Assembly (NCBI RefSeq): GCF_001611275.1
Contig: NZ_CP015080.1
Location: 1,488,001 to 1,552,000, forward strand
Direction of reading: 5' to 3'
Source of the DNA: Desulfuromonas sp. DDH964
GTDB lineage: Bacteria; Desulfobacterota; Desulfuromonadia; Desulfuromonadales; DDH964
DNA: 64,000 bases
Part shown: positions 1 to 9,397 of the stretch, piece by piece
Layout: each line of letters opens with the position of its first letter
Position numbering within the stretch: position 1 is the stretch's first letter
Made by a program: the position numbers and the translations under genes
The notes under the pieces: model-generated
What the model was told of the DNA's origin: nothing
What the model saw: only the letters and a program-made list of their open reading frames with translations
The model's database searches: none

Positions 1-845
1 TGGTTCACCTGCTGCGCAACGCCATCGACCATGGTATCGAAAGTCCGGAGCGCCGGCTGGCGGCCGGCAAGCCGGCCCAGGGGACGGTTACCCTGAGCGC
101 CACCCATGCCGGGGCCTACGTACTGATCGAGGTCCGCGACGACGGCGCCGGTCTCGATCGTGAGGCGATCCGGCGGCGGGCGGTGGAGCAGGGGCTCTGG
201 AGCGAGAGCGGTGAATACGGCGACCGGGAGTTCTTTACGCTCATCGCCACCCCCGGTTTCTCCACCGCCGGGAAGGTGACCAGTGTTTCCGGGCGCGGCG
301 TCGGCATGGATGCGGTGCGCCAGGCGATCGAAGGGCTGCGCGGCAGCGTCGAACTGAGCAGCCGGCCGGGTCTCGGCACCACCTTCACCATCCGCCTGCC
401 GCTCACCCTGGCGATCATCGACGGCCTGCTGGTCAACATCAGCGGCGAGTCCTACGTCTTCCCGATGGCGATGGTCGAGGAATGCGTCGAACTGCACCGC
501 GCCGCCGCCGGCAAGGAGCGGCGCCGCAACATGGCGACGGTGCGGGGTGAGCTCGTCCCCTACGTCGATCTGCGCGAACACTTCAATATTCATGGCGAGG
601 TGCCGGCGATCCAGCAGATCGTCATTGCCGACCTCGACGGGCAACGCATCGGCTTCGTCGTCGATTACGTGGTCGGCGAACACCAGACCGTGATCAAGAA
701 CCTCGGTCGACTCTACAAGGAGGTGCGCGGCATCTCCGGCGCGACGATCCTCGGTGACGGGCGGGTGGCATTGATCGCCGATCTGCCGGCGCTGAGCGAG
801 TTTGCCGAGGCGCGGGAGAAGGAACAGCTGGAACGGGTTGGTTGA
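1..845 (+). CDS. cheA: Chemotaxis histidine kinase CheA, C-terminal part (cut by window start)
   Basis: CheA autophosphorylates under receptor control and passes phosphate to CheY and CheB. Only about 280 C-terminal residues are here, read in frame from base 3. The first residues are the N box of the ATPase ([11 protein letters not shown]); the G1 box (VRDDGAGLD) and the G2 region ([11 protein letters not shown]) follow, then a CheW-like P5 domain to the end. The Hpt, CheY-binding and dimerisation domains lie outside the window. A 79-base gap separates it from the receptor gene, and cheW, cheR, cheB and cheD follow, so this is the middle of a chemotaxis operon. Identity is certain; the subclass cannot be judged without the N-terminus. 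Confidence 0.96.
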   Translation, partial: VHLLRNAIDHGIESPERRLAAGKPAQGTVTLSATHAGAYVLIEVRDDGAGLDREAIRRRAVEQGLWSESGEYGDREFFTLIATPGFSTAGKVTSVSGRGVGMDAVRQAIEGLRGSVELSSRPGLGTTFTIRLPLTLAIIDGLLVNISGESYVFPMAMVEECVELHRAAAGKERRRNMATVRGELVPYVDLREHFNIHGEVPAIQQIVIADLDGQRIGFVVDYVVGEHQTVIKNLGRLYKEVRGISGATILGDGRVALIADLPALSEFAEAREKEQLERVG

Positions 846-924
846 ATCGACCGGCCGATATCCATGGGTGGCCAAAAACCTTGCGGAAGAATTTGCCAAT
901 GTCAGTACCTACAGGGAGGGAAAG

Positions 925-3012
925 ATGAAAATTGCTGCGAAATTGGGACTAGGATTCGGACTGGTCGTGGCGCTGCTGGTGGTCGTGTCGGCAACGGCGA
1001 TCCTGCAGCTGCGTTCTGTGAATCGGGGTTACCAGGACGATGTTGGCACGGCCTATCACGCGGTCGATGCCGCCATGCAGACCCAGGTCGACCTGTTGCG
1101 CGCCCTGCGCAACCAGAAAAACTTTCATGAGACCAACGAGCTCGCCTATGCCGAGAAGGCCAAGGAGTGGTTAAAAACCACCGAAAAGGATCTGGTCGAC
1201 CTCAAACAGGTGGTAAGGGGGATGGGAACCGAGGCGCAGAACCAGGTCGACGAGTCGGCCAAGGTTCTTTCCCGCTACGAAGAGAACCTGGACAAGTTCA
1301 TCAAGACCACCCAGTTCCGGGGACTCACTGAAAATGACGGCGTCCAGGGGGAGTTCCGCAACGCCGCCCACGCCCTGGAGGCGGCGTTCAAGAAGGCCGA
1401 CAAGACCGAACTGACGGTGCTCTACCTGCAGATGCGGCGCCACGAGAAGGACTTCATGCTGCGGGGGGACAGCAAGTACGTGGATGGGGTTCACAATGTC
1501 GGGAGCGCCTTGAACCAGCGGCTCGCCGCCTCGACCCTCGGCGCCGGACAGAAGGGCGAACTCGAAGGACTGCTCAATACCTACCTGATGGGGTTCGACA
1601 AGCTGGTAGCCAGCGATGTCGAGCTCGATAACCAGCTCGCGTCAATGGAGATCCTGGCCAACCAGATCCTGGAATTGTCCGAAGCCAACGATGTCGCTGC
1701 CGGTGACTACGCCGACAAGACCTCGGAGGCGATCTCCCTCTCCGCCAGCAACTCGATCCTGCTGGTCTGGGCTGTGAGCATCCTCAGCGCTCTGACAGCC
1801 TTTATCTTCGCCTTCTTCTTCGCCCGCTCCATCTCCAAGCCGATCGCCAAAGGGGTCGCCCTCGCCGAGGAGATCGCCAAGGGGGATTTCAGTACCCGCC
1901 TCAATCTGCAGCGAGCCGACGAGATCGGTCAGCTCTCGGTCTCCCTCGACAACATGGCCGACAGTCTGGCACGCCAGGCCGATGTCGCCGAGGAGATCGC
2001 CAAGGGGAATCTGACCGTCGAGGTCGAACTCGCCTCAGAGAAGGACCAGCTCGGAACCGCCCTGAAGAACATGGTGCAGATTCTCAACGATGTCCTTGGC
2101 CAGGTCAGCGCCTCCACCGACAACGTCTCATCGGGGAGCCAGGCGATGAGCGCCGCCTCCGAAGAGATGTCCCAAGGGGCGTCGGAGCAGGCCGCGGCCG
2201 CCGAAGAGGCCTCCAGCTCCATCGAACAGATGACCGCCAATATCCGCCAGAACGCCGACAACGCCTTGCAGACCGAGAAGATCGCCATCAAGGCCGCCCA
2301 GGATGCCCGTGATGGCGGCGCCGCGGTGGCCGAGACGACCATGGCGATGAAGGAGATCGCCAACAAGATCATGATCATCGAGGAGATCGCCCGCCAGACC
2401 AACCTGCTTGCCCTCAATGCGGCGATCGAGGCCGCCCGCGCCGGCGAGCACGGCAAGGGGTTCGCGGTGGTCGCCGCCGAGGTCCGCAAGCTGGCCGAAC
2501 GCAGCCAGGTCGCGGCCGGCGAAATCAGCACCCTCTCGGTCTCCAGCGTCGAGGTGGCGGAGAAGGCGGCCAGCCTCCTTGACGTCATTGTTCCCAATAT
2601 CCAGAAGACCGCCGAGTTGGTGCAGGAGATCAGCGCCGCCAGCAAGGAACAGGACTCGGGTGCCGAGCAGATCAACAAAGCGATCCAGCAGCTCGACCTC
2701 GTCATCCAGCAGAACGCCTCGGCCTCCGAGGAGATGGCCTCCACCGCCGAAGAGCTCTCGAGCCAGGCCGAGCAGTTGCAGGAGATGATCGCCTTCTTCC
2801 AGGTCGCCGGCGGTGGCAAGATGCGAGTCCACAAGGATGCGTCGGCCGGCGGCAAGGGGAAGGTCAAGGCCCAGATCGCCCACCTCGCCGGCAAGGCGGG
2901 CGCGGGGAAGGCCCAGTACCTGCGCCCGGAGGAGAAGAAACGGGTCAAAGGGATCGCCCTTGATCTCGGCAGCGACGGGGACGCCCTTGACGACGAATTC
3001 GAGCGGTTCTGA
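925..3012 (+). CDS. Methyl-accepting chemotaxis protein
   Basis: Transmembrane chemoreceptor, 695 residues. TM1 is about residues 9-28, a helical periplasmic ligand domain runs to about 270 (its second half, with [15 protein letters not shown], resembles HBM/four-helix-bundle sensors), and TM2 is about 274-298. A HAMP domain follows, with a second HAMP-like stretch ([15 protein letters not shown]), then the signalling hairpin with the tip [20 protein letters not shown]. The C-terminus has no NWETF-type tether; it ends DDEFERF after a Lys/Gly-rich linker. ATG 925 was chosen because GGAGGG lies just upstream and a hydrophobic TM1 begins there; a longer reading from 802 overlaps cheA. It probably signals to the CheA and CheW encoded beside it. 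Confidence 0.95.
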   Translation: MKIAAKLGLGFGLVVALLVVVSATAILQLRSVNRGYQDDVGTAYHAVDAAMQTQVDLLRALRNQKNFHETNELAYAEKAKEWLKTTEKDLVDLKQVVRGMGTEAQNQVDESAKVLSRYEENLDKFIKTTQFRGLTENDGVQGEFRNAAHALEAAFKKADKTELTVLYLQMRRHEKDFMLRGDSKYVDGVHNVGSALNQRLAASTLGAGQKGELEGLLNTYLMGFDKLVASDVELDNQLASMEILANQILELSEANDVAAGDYADKTSEAISLSASNSILLVWAVSILSALTAFIFAFFFARSISKPIAKGVALAEEIAKGDFSTRLNLQRADEIGQLSVSLDNMADSLARQADVAEEIAKGNLTVEVELASEKDQLGTALKNMVQILNDVLGQVSASTDNVSSGSQAMSAASEEMSQGASEQAAAAEEASSSIEQMTANIRQNADNALQTEKIAIKAAQDARDGGAAVAETTMAMKEIANKIMIIEEIARQTNLLALNAAIEAARAGEHGKGFAVVAAEVRKLAERSQVAAGEISTLSVSSVEVAEKAASLLDVIVPNIQKTAELVQEISAASKEQDSGAEQINKAIQQLDLVIQQNASASEEMASTAEELSSQAEQLQEMIAFFQVAGGGKMRVHKDASAGGKGKVKAQIAHLAGKAGAGKAQYLRPEEKKRVKGIALDLGSDGDALDDEFERF

Positions 3013-3050
3013 GAGTCCCGATCCGGCAACCCCTTGCCAAAGGAGCGACT

Positions 3051-3551
3051 ATGTCTGGTGCAGCGACGACCAGTTTGCAATATCTGACCTTTTCCCTCGG
3101 TGACGAAGTCTTTGCCGTCGACGTCACCAAGGCCCGAGAGGTCCTCGATTTCACCACCGTAACCCGGGTGCCGCAGACCCCGCGCTTCATGATCGGGGTC
3201 ATCAACCTGCGCAGCAGCGTGGTGCCGGTGATCGACCTGCGCCTCAAGTTCGGCATGGCGGCCACCGAACGCACCGTCAACACCTGCATCATCGTCATGG
3301 ATATCGTCGTCGATGGCGATTTGCTCACCGTCGGCGCCCTGGTCGATTCGGTGCGGGAGGTGCTCGAAATCGGCAGCGACCACATCGAGCCGCCACCCCG
3401 GATCGGCACCCGGCTGAAGACCGAATTTCTCAAGGGGATGGCCGGCATCGACGATCATTTCGTGATGCTGCTCGATATCGACCGGGTCTTCTCTGCCGAC
3501 GAACTGGCGCTGGTCCAGGCGGCGAGCGAAGAGGCGGAAACGGTGGAGTAG
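3051..3551 (+). CDS. cheW: Chemotaxis coupling protein CheW
   Basis: CheW is the small cytoplasmic adaptor linking receptor tips to CheA. The 166 residues form one CheW domain, recognisable from the start (YLTFSLGDEVFAVDV), the conserved centre (VINLRSSVVPVIDLRLKFGM) and the C-terminal part (FLKGMAGIDDHFVMLLDI). The length is normal for the family. AGGAG precedes ATG 3051. It lies between receptor and cheR and its stop is only three bases from the cheR start, so translation is probably coupled. Confidence 0.97.
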   Translation: MSGAATTSLQYLTFSLGDEVFAVDVTKAREVLDFTTVTRVPQTPRFMIGVINLRSSVVPVIDLRLKFGMAATERTVNTCIIVMDIVVDGDLLTVGALVDSVREVLEIGSDHIEPPPRIGTRLKTEFLKGMAGIDDHFVMLLDIDRVFSADELALVQAASEEAETVE

Positions 3552-3554
3552 GGG

Positions 3555-4442
3555 ATGGAGCGAGCGGGGGGAGAGGCCATCGCCGAATGGATCGCGGAAC
3601 GCAAGCGGATGAAGACCTTTTCCGATCGTGACTTCGAACGCTTCAGCCGCATGATCTACACCAAGTGCGGCATCAACCTGCAGCCCCACAAGAAGAACAT
3701 GCTCGAGGCGCGGCTGCGCAAGCGGCTGCGCCAGCTCGGTATCGACACCTTTGCCGATTACGCGGACTATGTCTTCAGTGCCGAGGGGCACCTCGAAGAG
3801 CTGGTGCCGCTGATCGACGAGGTGACCACCAACAAGACGGACTTCTTTCGCGAGCAGAACCACTTCGAATTCCTGCTGGCGCAGGGGCTGGATGATCTCT
3901 CGCGGCAGTTCGGCGCCGGCAGCGAAAGGCCGCTGCGGGTCTGGAGTGCCGGGTGTTCCACCGGTGAGGAACCCTACACCCTCGCCATGGTCCTCAGCGA
4001 GTACCAGCAGCGCGTCGGCACCTATGAATTTTCGATCCTTGCCACCGATATCTCGACCCGGGTGCTGGAGCGGGCCCAGCTCGGGATCTACGCGGAAGAA
4101 AAGATAGTCCCGGTCCCCGTCGAGCTGCGGCGCAGGTATCTGCTGCGCAGCAAGGAACGCGAGCGCCGGCAGGTGCGGATTGCGCCGGCGTTGCGCAGGC
4201 GGGTCAGCTTCCGGCGCCTGAACTTCATGGATGATGATTGGGGGATCCGTGACCCTCTCGACATGATTTTCTGCCGCAATGTCATGATCTATTTCGACCG
4301 CCCGACCCAACTGGCCCTGTTGCAGCGTTTCTGCCGCCTGTTGCCCGCCGGGCGGCTCCTCTTCCTCGGCCACAGCGAGAGCCTGCACGGTCTGGGACTC
4401 CCCCTGGTGCAGCTGGCACCGTCGATCTACCGGCGCAATTAA
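3555..4442 (+). CDS. cheR: Chemotaxis protein methyltransferase CheR
   Basis: CheR transfers methyl groups from S-adenosylmethionine to receptor glutamates, for adaptation. The 295 residues have the helical N-terminal receptor-binding domain (about 20-85, ending [13 protein letters not shown]) followed by a class I methyltransferase fold: [14 protein letters not shown] is the SAM-binding motif, ILATDIS the acidic strand, and [13 protein letters not shown] the characteristic late motif. ATG 3555 keeps the gene three bases from cheW; an internal ATG at 3609 has no ribosome site. It has no TPR extension. It works against CheB and CheD encoded downstream. Confidence 0.97.
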   Translation: MERAGGEAIAEWIAERKRMKTFSDRDFERFSRMIYTKCGINLQPHKKNMLEARLRKRLRQLGIDTFADYADYVFSAEGHLEELVPLIDEVTTNKTDFFREQNHFEFLLAQGLDDLSRQFGAGSERPLRVWSAGCSTGEEPYTLAMVLSEYQQRVGTYEFSILATDISTRVLERAQLGIYAEEKIVPVPVELRRRYLLRSKERERRQVRIAPALRRRVSFRRLNFMDDDWGIRDPLDMIFCRNVMIYFDRPTQLALLQRFCRLLPAGRLLFLGHSESLHGLGLPLVQLAPSIYRRN

Positions 4443-4452
4443 GGTCTGGATT

Positions 4453-5562
4453 ATGCCGATTTTGCCGTCCCCAGCAAGGACCAAACCTGCCAGCGACCCG
4501 ATCCGGGTCCTGATCGTCGACGATTCGTCGGTGGTGCGGCAGACGCTGACCGCGATTCTCTCGGCCGATCCGCAATTGCAGGTGATCGGTACCGCCGCCG
4601 ACCCCTACCTGGCGGCGGAGAAGATTCGCAAGGAGATCCCGGACGTCATCACCCTCGACATCGAGATGCCACGGATGGACGGCCTGACCTTCCTGCAGAA
4701 GCTGATGAATCAGCACCCGATCCCGGTGGTGATCTGTTCCAGCCTCACCGAAAAGGGGGCGGACGCCACCCTGCGGGCCCTGCAGTACGGGGCGGTGGAG
4801 ATTATCAACAAGCCGCGGCTCGGGGCGCGCCAATTTCTCGAAGAGTCGGGGGTGCTGATCCGGGATGCGGTGAAGGCGGCGGCGGTCGCCCGGCTCCGCC
4901 CCTTGAGTGCCCTGCAGCGGCTGGTTCAGCCCAAGCTGACCGCCGATGCGGTTCTGCCGGCGCGCGCGCCGGGGGGCGTGCTCAAGACCACCGAAAAGGT
5001 GGTGGTGATAGGCGCCTCCACCGGTGGCACTGAAGCCTTGCGGGTGATCCTCGAGACCCTCCCCCATGATGCGCCGGGGATGGTTGTGGTCCAGCACATG
5101 CCCCAGGAATTCACCGCGGCCTTTGCCCGGCGCCTCGATGGCATCTGCCGGGTCGAGGTCAAGGAGGCTGCCGATGGGGACAGCGTCATTCCCGGTCGGG
5201 CGCTGATCGCCCCTGGCAACCGCCACGTCCTGCTCAAGCGCAGCGGCGCCCGCTACTATGTCGAGGTCAAGGACGGGCCGCTGGTCTGTCGCCATCGCCC
5301 CTCCGTCGATGTCCTGTTTCGGGCCGCGGCCCGCTATGCCGGCGCCAACGCCATCGGCATCCTGTTGACCGGCATGGGCGATGACGGCGCCCGCAGTCTG
5401 CTCGAACTGCGGCAGGCCGGGGCGCGGACCCTGGTCCAGGACGAAGCGACCAGTATCGTCTTCGGGATGCCCGGGGAAGCGATCCGGCTCGGCGCCGCTG
5501 AGCGGGTCCTTCCCCTGCCGGAGATTGCCGGGGCCCTGATGAAGCTTTATCACGAAGGGTGA
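4453..5562 (+). CDS. cheB: Chemotaxis response regulator protein-glutamate methylesterase CheB
   Basis: CheB removes methyl groups from, and deamidates, receptor glutamates after phosphorylation by CheA. The 369 residues start with a receiver domain ([14 protein letters not shown]; phosphoacceptor Asp near residue 69 in [11 protein letters not shown]), a linker at about 135-180, and the catalytic domain with [10 protein letters not shown] (Ser), VVQHMP (His) and LTGMGDDGA (Asp), so the catalytic triad is complete. AAGG lies ahead of ATG 4453. It follows cheR by ten bases. Confidence 0.97.
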   Translation: MPILPSPARTKPASDPIRVLIVDDSSVVRQTLTAILSADPQLQVIGTAADPYLAAEKIRKEIPDVITLDIEMPRMDGLTFLQKLMNQHPIPVVICSSLTEKGADATLRALQYGAVEIINKPRLGARQFLEESGVLIRDAVKAAAVARLRPLSALQRLVQPKLTADAVLPARAPGGVLKTTEKVVVIGASTGGTEALRVILETLPHDAPGMVVVQHMPQEFTAAFARRLDGICRVEVKEAADGDSVIPGRALIAPGNRHVLLKRSGARYYVEVKDGPLVCRHRPSVDVLFRAAARYAGANAIGILLTGMGDDGARSLLELRQAGARTLVQDEATSIVFGMPGEAIRLGAAERVLPLPEIAGALMKLYHEG

Positions 5563-5587
5563 GAAGTCACCCCAACGGGAGTTGCCA

Positions 5588-6466
5588 ATGAAGAAGTGGA
5601 GCGACGAGGAACTGCTCAGCGCCCTGCGCCAGCGCCTGGATGCCGACCGCCAGGCCTTCAACGACCTGACGGTTATGACCCGCAAGCTCGAAGAGGTCAA
5701 CCACCGGTTGCAGCAATCGGAGTCGCTGAAGAGTCAATTCCTCTCCAATATCCGTAACGAAATCAACAATCCCCTGACGTCGATCATCGGCCTGGCGGGA
5801 CAGCTTGCGGCGGGCAAGGCGGGGGACAGGGCGACCGATTTTGCCGAAATGATCTATGCCGAAGCCCACGGCCTCGACGCCCAGCTGCAAAATATTTTCA
5901 TGGCGGCAGAGCTTGAATCGGGCGAAGCGCTCCCGGAGTGGGCGCAGGTCGATGTCAGCGGGGTCTTGAAGAGCCTGTGCGACCGCATCGAATTCCGCTG
6001 CCGGGAAAAGGGAGTGGCCATCAACCTCCAGGTGGCGGACGACCTCCAGTTTGTCAGTGATCAGCAGAAACTTTCCCTGATCGTCGGCAATCTGCTCGCC
6101 AACGCGGTCGATTTCAGCCCTCCCAACAGTGCCGTCGGTCTCTTCGCCGAGGTCAGCGGTGAGGCGTTGCAGGTTGTCGTTGCCGATGCCGGTCCCGGGA
6201 TCGCACCTGAAGATCAGGATCGCGTTTTCGACCGGTTCTGCCAGCTCGACACCGGCACCACCAAGCAGCACCGGGGCCATGGCCTCGGTTTGAGCATCGC
6301 CCGCAGCCTGGCCCAGGTCCTGAGCGGCAGCCTGACCCTGGAAAGCACCCCTGGTGAAGGTTGCCTGCTGACCCTGGTCCTGCCGGCGCCGGCGGTCGGC
6401 GCCGAGGTGACCGATCATGCCACCGCCGGCAACCTCTTCATGTTCGACGAACCCGAAATCTTCTGA
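5588..6466 (+). CDS. Cytoplasmic histidine-kinase-like protein lacking the phosphoacceptor histidine
   Basis: A soluble 292-residue protein in the chemotaxis operon. An N-terminal coiled coil (about 1-45) leads into a HisKA-like helix reading FLSNIRNEINNPL. In normal kinases this reads FL.NMSHELRTPL, so the accepting His is Asn57 here. The ATPase domain looks intact: N box NLLANAVDF, G1 VADAGPGIAPED and G2 HGLGLSIA. ATG 5588 is preceded by GGAG. It sits between cheB and cheD. It may be a pseudokinase, a phosphatase, or an ATP-binding partner of the chemotaxis proteins; which is not evident from sequence. The loss of His is seen directly. Confidence 0.85.
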   Translation: MKKWSDEELLSALRQRLDADRQAFNDLTVMTRKLEEVNHRLQQSESLKSQFLSNIRNEINNPLTSIIGLAGQLAAGKAGDRATDFAEMIYAEAHGLDAQLQNIFMAAELESGEALPEWAQVDVSGVLKSLCDRIEFRCREKGVAINLQVADDLQFVSDQQKLSLIVGNLLANAVDFSPPNSAVGLFAEVSGEALQVVVADAGPGIAPEDQDRVFDRFCQLDTGTTKQHRGHGLGLSIARSLAQVLSGSLTLESTPGEGCLLTLVLPAPAVGAEVTDHATAGNLFMFDEPEIF

Positions 6467-6501
6467 GCTGGCAGGTTGCCTGCCGGCGTCGAGGGGCGTC
6501 T

Positions 6502-6978
6502 GTGGAATTGAAATCCCACTATCTTTATCCCGGGGCACTCTTTGTTCACCCCGAACCGCACCTGGTGACCACGGTGCTCGGTTCCTGCGTGGCGGTCTGC
6601 CTCTGGGACCCCCAGCAGGCGATGGGCGGCATCAACCACTACCTGCTGCCGCTCTGGAACGGGGAAGGGTTGCCGACCCCCCGCTACGGCAGCGTGGCGA
6701 TCCCGCGCCTGGTCGAGCGTCTGATCGAGTTCGGGGCGCGACGGGAACGGTTGCAGGCAAAGATTTTCGGTGGAGCCTCAATGTGGAAGTCGAATGAAGG
6801 TCTGCTGGCGGTCGGGGAGCGCAACATCTCCCTGGCCCTCCATCTTCTGGAGGAGTTGCGGATTCCGATTCTCGGCAAGGATGTCGGTGGCATGCAGGGG
6901 CGTAAAATTGTCTTCAACAACGGTACCGGGGAGGTCCTGTTGCGCCGCCATCGCGGCCAGTTGCAACCGGCGGCCTGA
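6502..6978 (+). CDS. cheD: Chemoreceptor glutamine deamidase CheD
   Basis: CheD deamidates receptor glutamines and in some bacteria modulates receptors together with CheC. The catalytic Cys is in LGSCVAVCLWD and the His in GGINHYLLP; the later FGGASMW and GGMQGRKIVFNN motifs are typical of CheD. The protein has 158 residues with a GTG start at 6502, behind GAGGGG; this matches the usual family length, whereas the longer open frame from 6361 would overlap the upstream gene by over 100 bases. No cheC is visible. It begins 35 bases after the kinase-like gene. Confidence 0.94.
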   Translation: MELKSHYLYPGALFVHPEPHLVTTVLGSCVAVCLWDPQQAMGGINHYLLPLWNGEGLPTPRYGSVAIPRLVERLIEFGARRERLQAKIFGGASMWKSNEGLLAVGERNISLALHLLEELRIPILGKDVGGMQGRKIVFNNGTGEVLLRRHRGQLQPAA

Positions 6979-7024
6979 CCAACGCCGGGATTTTGTTTCA
7001 TGCGTGGGGGAGCATCCGAAGCAA

Positions 7025-9079
7025 ATGCGCAGTCCTTTTCTGAACCTCAAATACTATCTGGCGGGCCTGGCTCTGTTCTGGACCCTGGCGATGGTCGGCG
7101 GGACCGTCCTCCACCTGAACGAGGAGGATAGCCAGGTCGTCGCCAACGCAAGGATCGAGGCCGACGCCCTCATGCGGCGCGAGGTTCTTGCTCTGCAATG
7201 GAGTGCCCGCCAGGGGGGGGTCTACGTCCCGGTCAGCGCCGAGATCCAGCCCGATCTACGGCTTGCCCGGCTGCCGGAACGGGATGTAACCACCCCCAGC
7301 GGCAAGATCTTGACGCTGCTTAATCCTGTCTGCAAAACCTTGCCGGACGACGAACTCGACGCCCGGCGCTATGGTGGCGGGCATTTGGTCAGCACTCGGT
7401 CGCCGGATTCCGGTCAGGCGCCCGATGCCTGGGACGTTCAGGCCCTGGAAAAACTCCGCGCCGGAGAAGCGGAAGTGAGCAGCCTCGAACGGCAACAAAC
7501 GGAGGAGTTCCTGCGGGTGATGCGCCCATTACAGTTTGCGGGGCACTGCCAGGAGTGTCATCCCAGACAGGATTCCGCCGGGAAACCGGTGCAGGCCGGC
7601 ATCAGCCTGCTGGTCCCCTTAACGCCGCTGCGGCTCGCCGTTGCCGCCCACCAGCAGGCGTTGGTCTCGCGCTATCTGCTGCTCTGGCTCGAAGGTATAG
7701 GGGCCCTGCTGCTCGGGTTCTGGATTCTGCGCCGGCAACGGAAGCTCGCCGAACAGAGCGAGGAACGACGCAGCCAGGCCGAACGCTCCATCAACTATCT
7801 GACCTACCACGACCCCCTCACGGGCCTCCCCAACCGGCAACTCTTCGACGACCGCCTGCGGCTGGCCCTGGTCCATGCCGGACGTCTCGACCAGCAAGTG
7901 GCGGTGGTTCAGTTCGGTCTCGACAAATTCAAGCACGTCAATGGCAGCCTCGGGCATGCTGCTGGCGATTCGCTGTTGCAGGAGGTCGCCCGCCGCCTGT
8001 CCCTCTGTCTGCGTCCCGACGATTCCATAGCGCGTTTCGGGGCCGACCGTTTCTTGCTCCTCTTCCCCGGGTTGCGCAAAGCCGAGGACGCCGCCAAGGT
8101 CATCGAAAAGGTTCTGCTCAGTTTCGACCAGCCGTTGTTGGTGGAGGAGCGGGAAGTCTTCCTCTCCGCCAGCAGCGGCATCGCCCTCTTCCCCGCCGAC
8201 GGCCGGGACAGCAATACCCTGCTGCGTAATGCCGAATCGGCCCTCAATCGGGCCAAAGATCTGGGCCGCGGCACTTTTCAGTTTTACGCTCCGGCGATGA
8301 ACTTTCGAGCCGTCGAACAGATTGCCCTCGACGCCGGTTTGCGCCGGGCGCTGGAGTTGGGCCAACTGGAGGTCCATTACCAGCCCCAGGTCGATGGTGT
8401 CACCGGGGAGATCCTCGGTGCCGAGGCTCTGCTGCGTTGGAATCACCCGGAGTTCGGGCTGGTCTCTCCCGACCAGTTCATTCCCATGGCCGAGGAGAGC
8501 GGGCAGATTCTGGCCATTGGCCGCTGGGTGCTGGAAACCGCCTGCCGCCAGACGGCCTGCTGGCGGACCGATTTCGGCAAACCCCTGCATATCGGAGTCA
8601 ACCTTTCCCCACGGCAATTTCAGCAGCCGGATCTGGTGGAGATGATCGAAAGTATCCTGGATGCGACCGGACTGCCGGCCGAAGCCCTGGAGATCGAAAT
8701 CACCGAAGGGATCCTGATCCGTGATTTCGATCAGGCTTTGGAGAACCTGACCGACCTGAAAGTACGCGGGGTCAAGATCGCCATCGACGATTTCGGCACC
8801 GGTTATTCGTCCCTCTCCTACCTGGTAAAGTTTCCTATCGATCGGCTGAAGATCGATCGCTCCTTTGTCGCCGGGCTCGAAAGTGACGCGGGGAACCAGG
8901 TCGTCGTCAACTCGATCATCGACCTCGCTGCCCGCATGCACATCGAACTGATTGCCGAAGGGGTCGAGACCGAGAGCCAGCGTGAAATCCTGCTGCAGAA
9001 CCGCTGCCGCTATATGCAGGGCTTTCTCTTCGGCCGGGCGGTCAATGTCGGAACCTTCATCGGCCTGCTCTCCGCCTGA
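7025..9079 (+). CDS. Membrane c-type-haem sensor with degenerate GGDEF and intact EAL domain
   Basis: 684 residues, probably a c-di-GMP phosphodiesterase. TM1 is about 7-28. A periplasmic domain (30-218) of the Tll0287/DUF3365 type carries the covalent haem motif CQECH at 175-179, then TM2 (about 219-238). The GGDEF domain is degenerate at its signature (GADRF at 339-343, after ARF), so cyclase activity is unlikely. The EAL domain keeps the expected catalytic signatures: EALLRW, GVNLSPRQF, EIEITEG, DDFGTGYSS, LKIDRSF and AEGVET. ATG 7025 follows a GGGGGAG sequence. It starts 46 bases after cheD, as the apparent last gene of the chemotaxis operon. Haem binding and phosphodiesterase activity are inferred from motifs. 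Confidence 0.93.
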   Translation: MRSPFLNLKYYLAGLALFWTLAMVGGTVLHLNEEDSQVVANARIEADALMRREVLALQWSARQGGVYVPVSAEIQPDLRLARLPERDVTTPSGKILTLLNPVCKTLPDDELDARRYGGGHLVSTRSPDSGQAPDAWDVQALEKLRAGEAEVSSLERQQTEEFLRVMRPLQFAGHCQECHPRQDSAGKPVQAGISLLVPLTPLRLAVAAHQQALVSRYLLLWLEGIGALLLGFWILRRQRKLAEQSEERRSQAERSINYLTYHDPLTGLPNRQLFDDRLRLALVHAGRLDQQVAVVQFGLDKFKHVNGSLGHAAGDSLLQEVARRLSLCLRPDDSIARFGADRFLLLFPGLRKAEDAAKVIEKVLLSFDQPLLVEEREVFLSASSGIALFPADGRDSNTLLRNAESALNRAKDLGRGTFQFYAPAMNFRAVEQIALDAGLRRALELGQLEVHYQPQVDGVTGEILGAEALLRWNHPEFGLVSPDQFIPMAEESGQILAIGRWVLETACRQTACWRTDFGKPLHIGVNLSPRQFQQPDLVEMIESILDATGLPAEALEIEITEGILIRDFDQALENLTDLKVRGVKIAIDDFGTGYSSLSYLVKFPIDRLKIDRSFVAGLESDAGNQVVVNSIIDLAARMHIELIAEGVETESQREILLQNRCRYMQGFLFGRAVNVGTFIGLLSA

Positions 9080-9096
9080 GAGTGATATGCCGGCCG

Positions 9097-9237
9097 CTAA
9101 AACGCTCTTCCGCGGTCGGCGCGAACAGGGAGGCTCTTCCCTGCCCTTCGTGGCCGCGAATCCTCCTCTTCCCCGTCCGGCAACAACTGGCTCAACCCCG
9201 CCGCCAGCAACCCGATCAACATCACGAATTCGAACAT
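9097..9237 (-). CDS. Small single-span membrane peptide (46 aa)
   Basis: A short minus-strand frame with an unusually strong ribosome site (GGCGAGGAGGAGACC directly before the ATG at 9237). It begins MFEFVMLIGLLAAGLSQLLP, one hydrophobic helix, followed by an acidic patch (DGEEED) and a basic tail. No family is recognised. It lies between the haem/EAL gene (stop 9079) and the promoter of the divergently read uup. Support is the ribosome site plus the membrane helix and charge pattern; the peptide is short enough that chance is possible. Confidence 0.5.
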   Translation of the reverse strand: MFEFVMLIGLLAAGLSQLLPDGEEEDSRPRRAGKSLPVRADRGRAF

Positions 9238-9315
9238 GGTCTCCTCCTCGCCTGGTTGGTTACAGGGTGAACCGGGCCTGTGACAGAATGTGTCGCAACC
9301 CTGTGCAGCCCTGCC

Positions 9316-9344
9316 TTGGCTTTCGGCGCGGGGAGGTGTATAAG
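9316..9344 (+). promoter_or_regulatory. Sigma70-type promoter for uup
   Basis: TTGGCT (9316-9321), 17-base spacer, TATAAG (9339-9344). Expected transcription start near 9351, about 47 bases before the uup ATG at 9398. Confidence 0.55.
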
Positions 9345-9397
9345 AGTCGGGCGATCGCAAAGTATTCCAACCTGAATCCTGAAATCTGGCCGTCTTC

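Noticed and set aside
1929..4484. Minus-strand open frame of 851 codons
   Set aside because: It lies antisense to the receptor, cheW and cheR, whose own motifs are unmistakable; its translation is low-complexity and typical of the mirror frame in GC-rich DNA.
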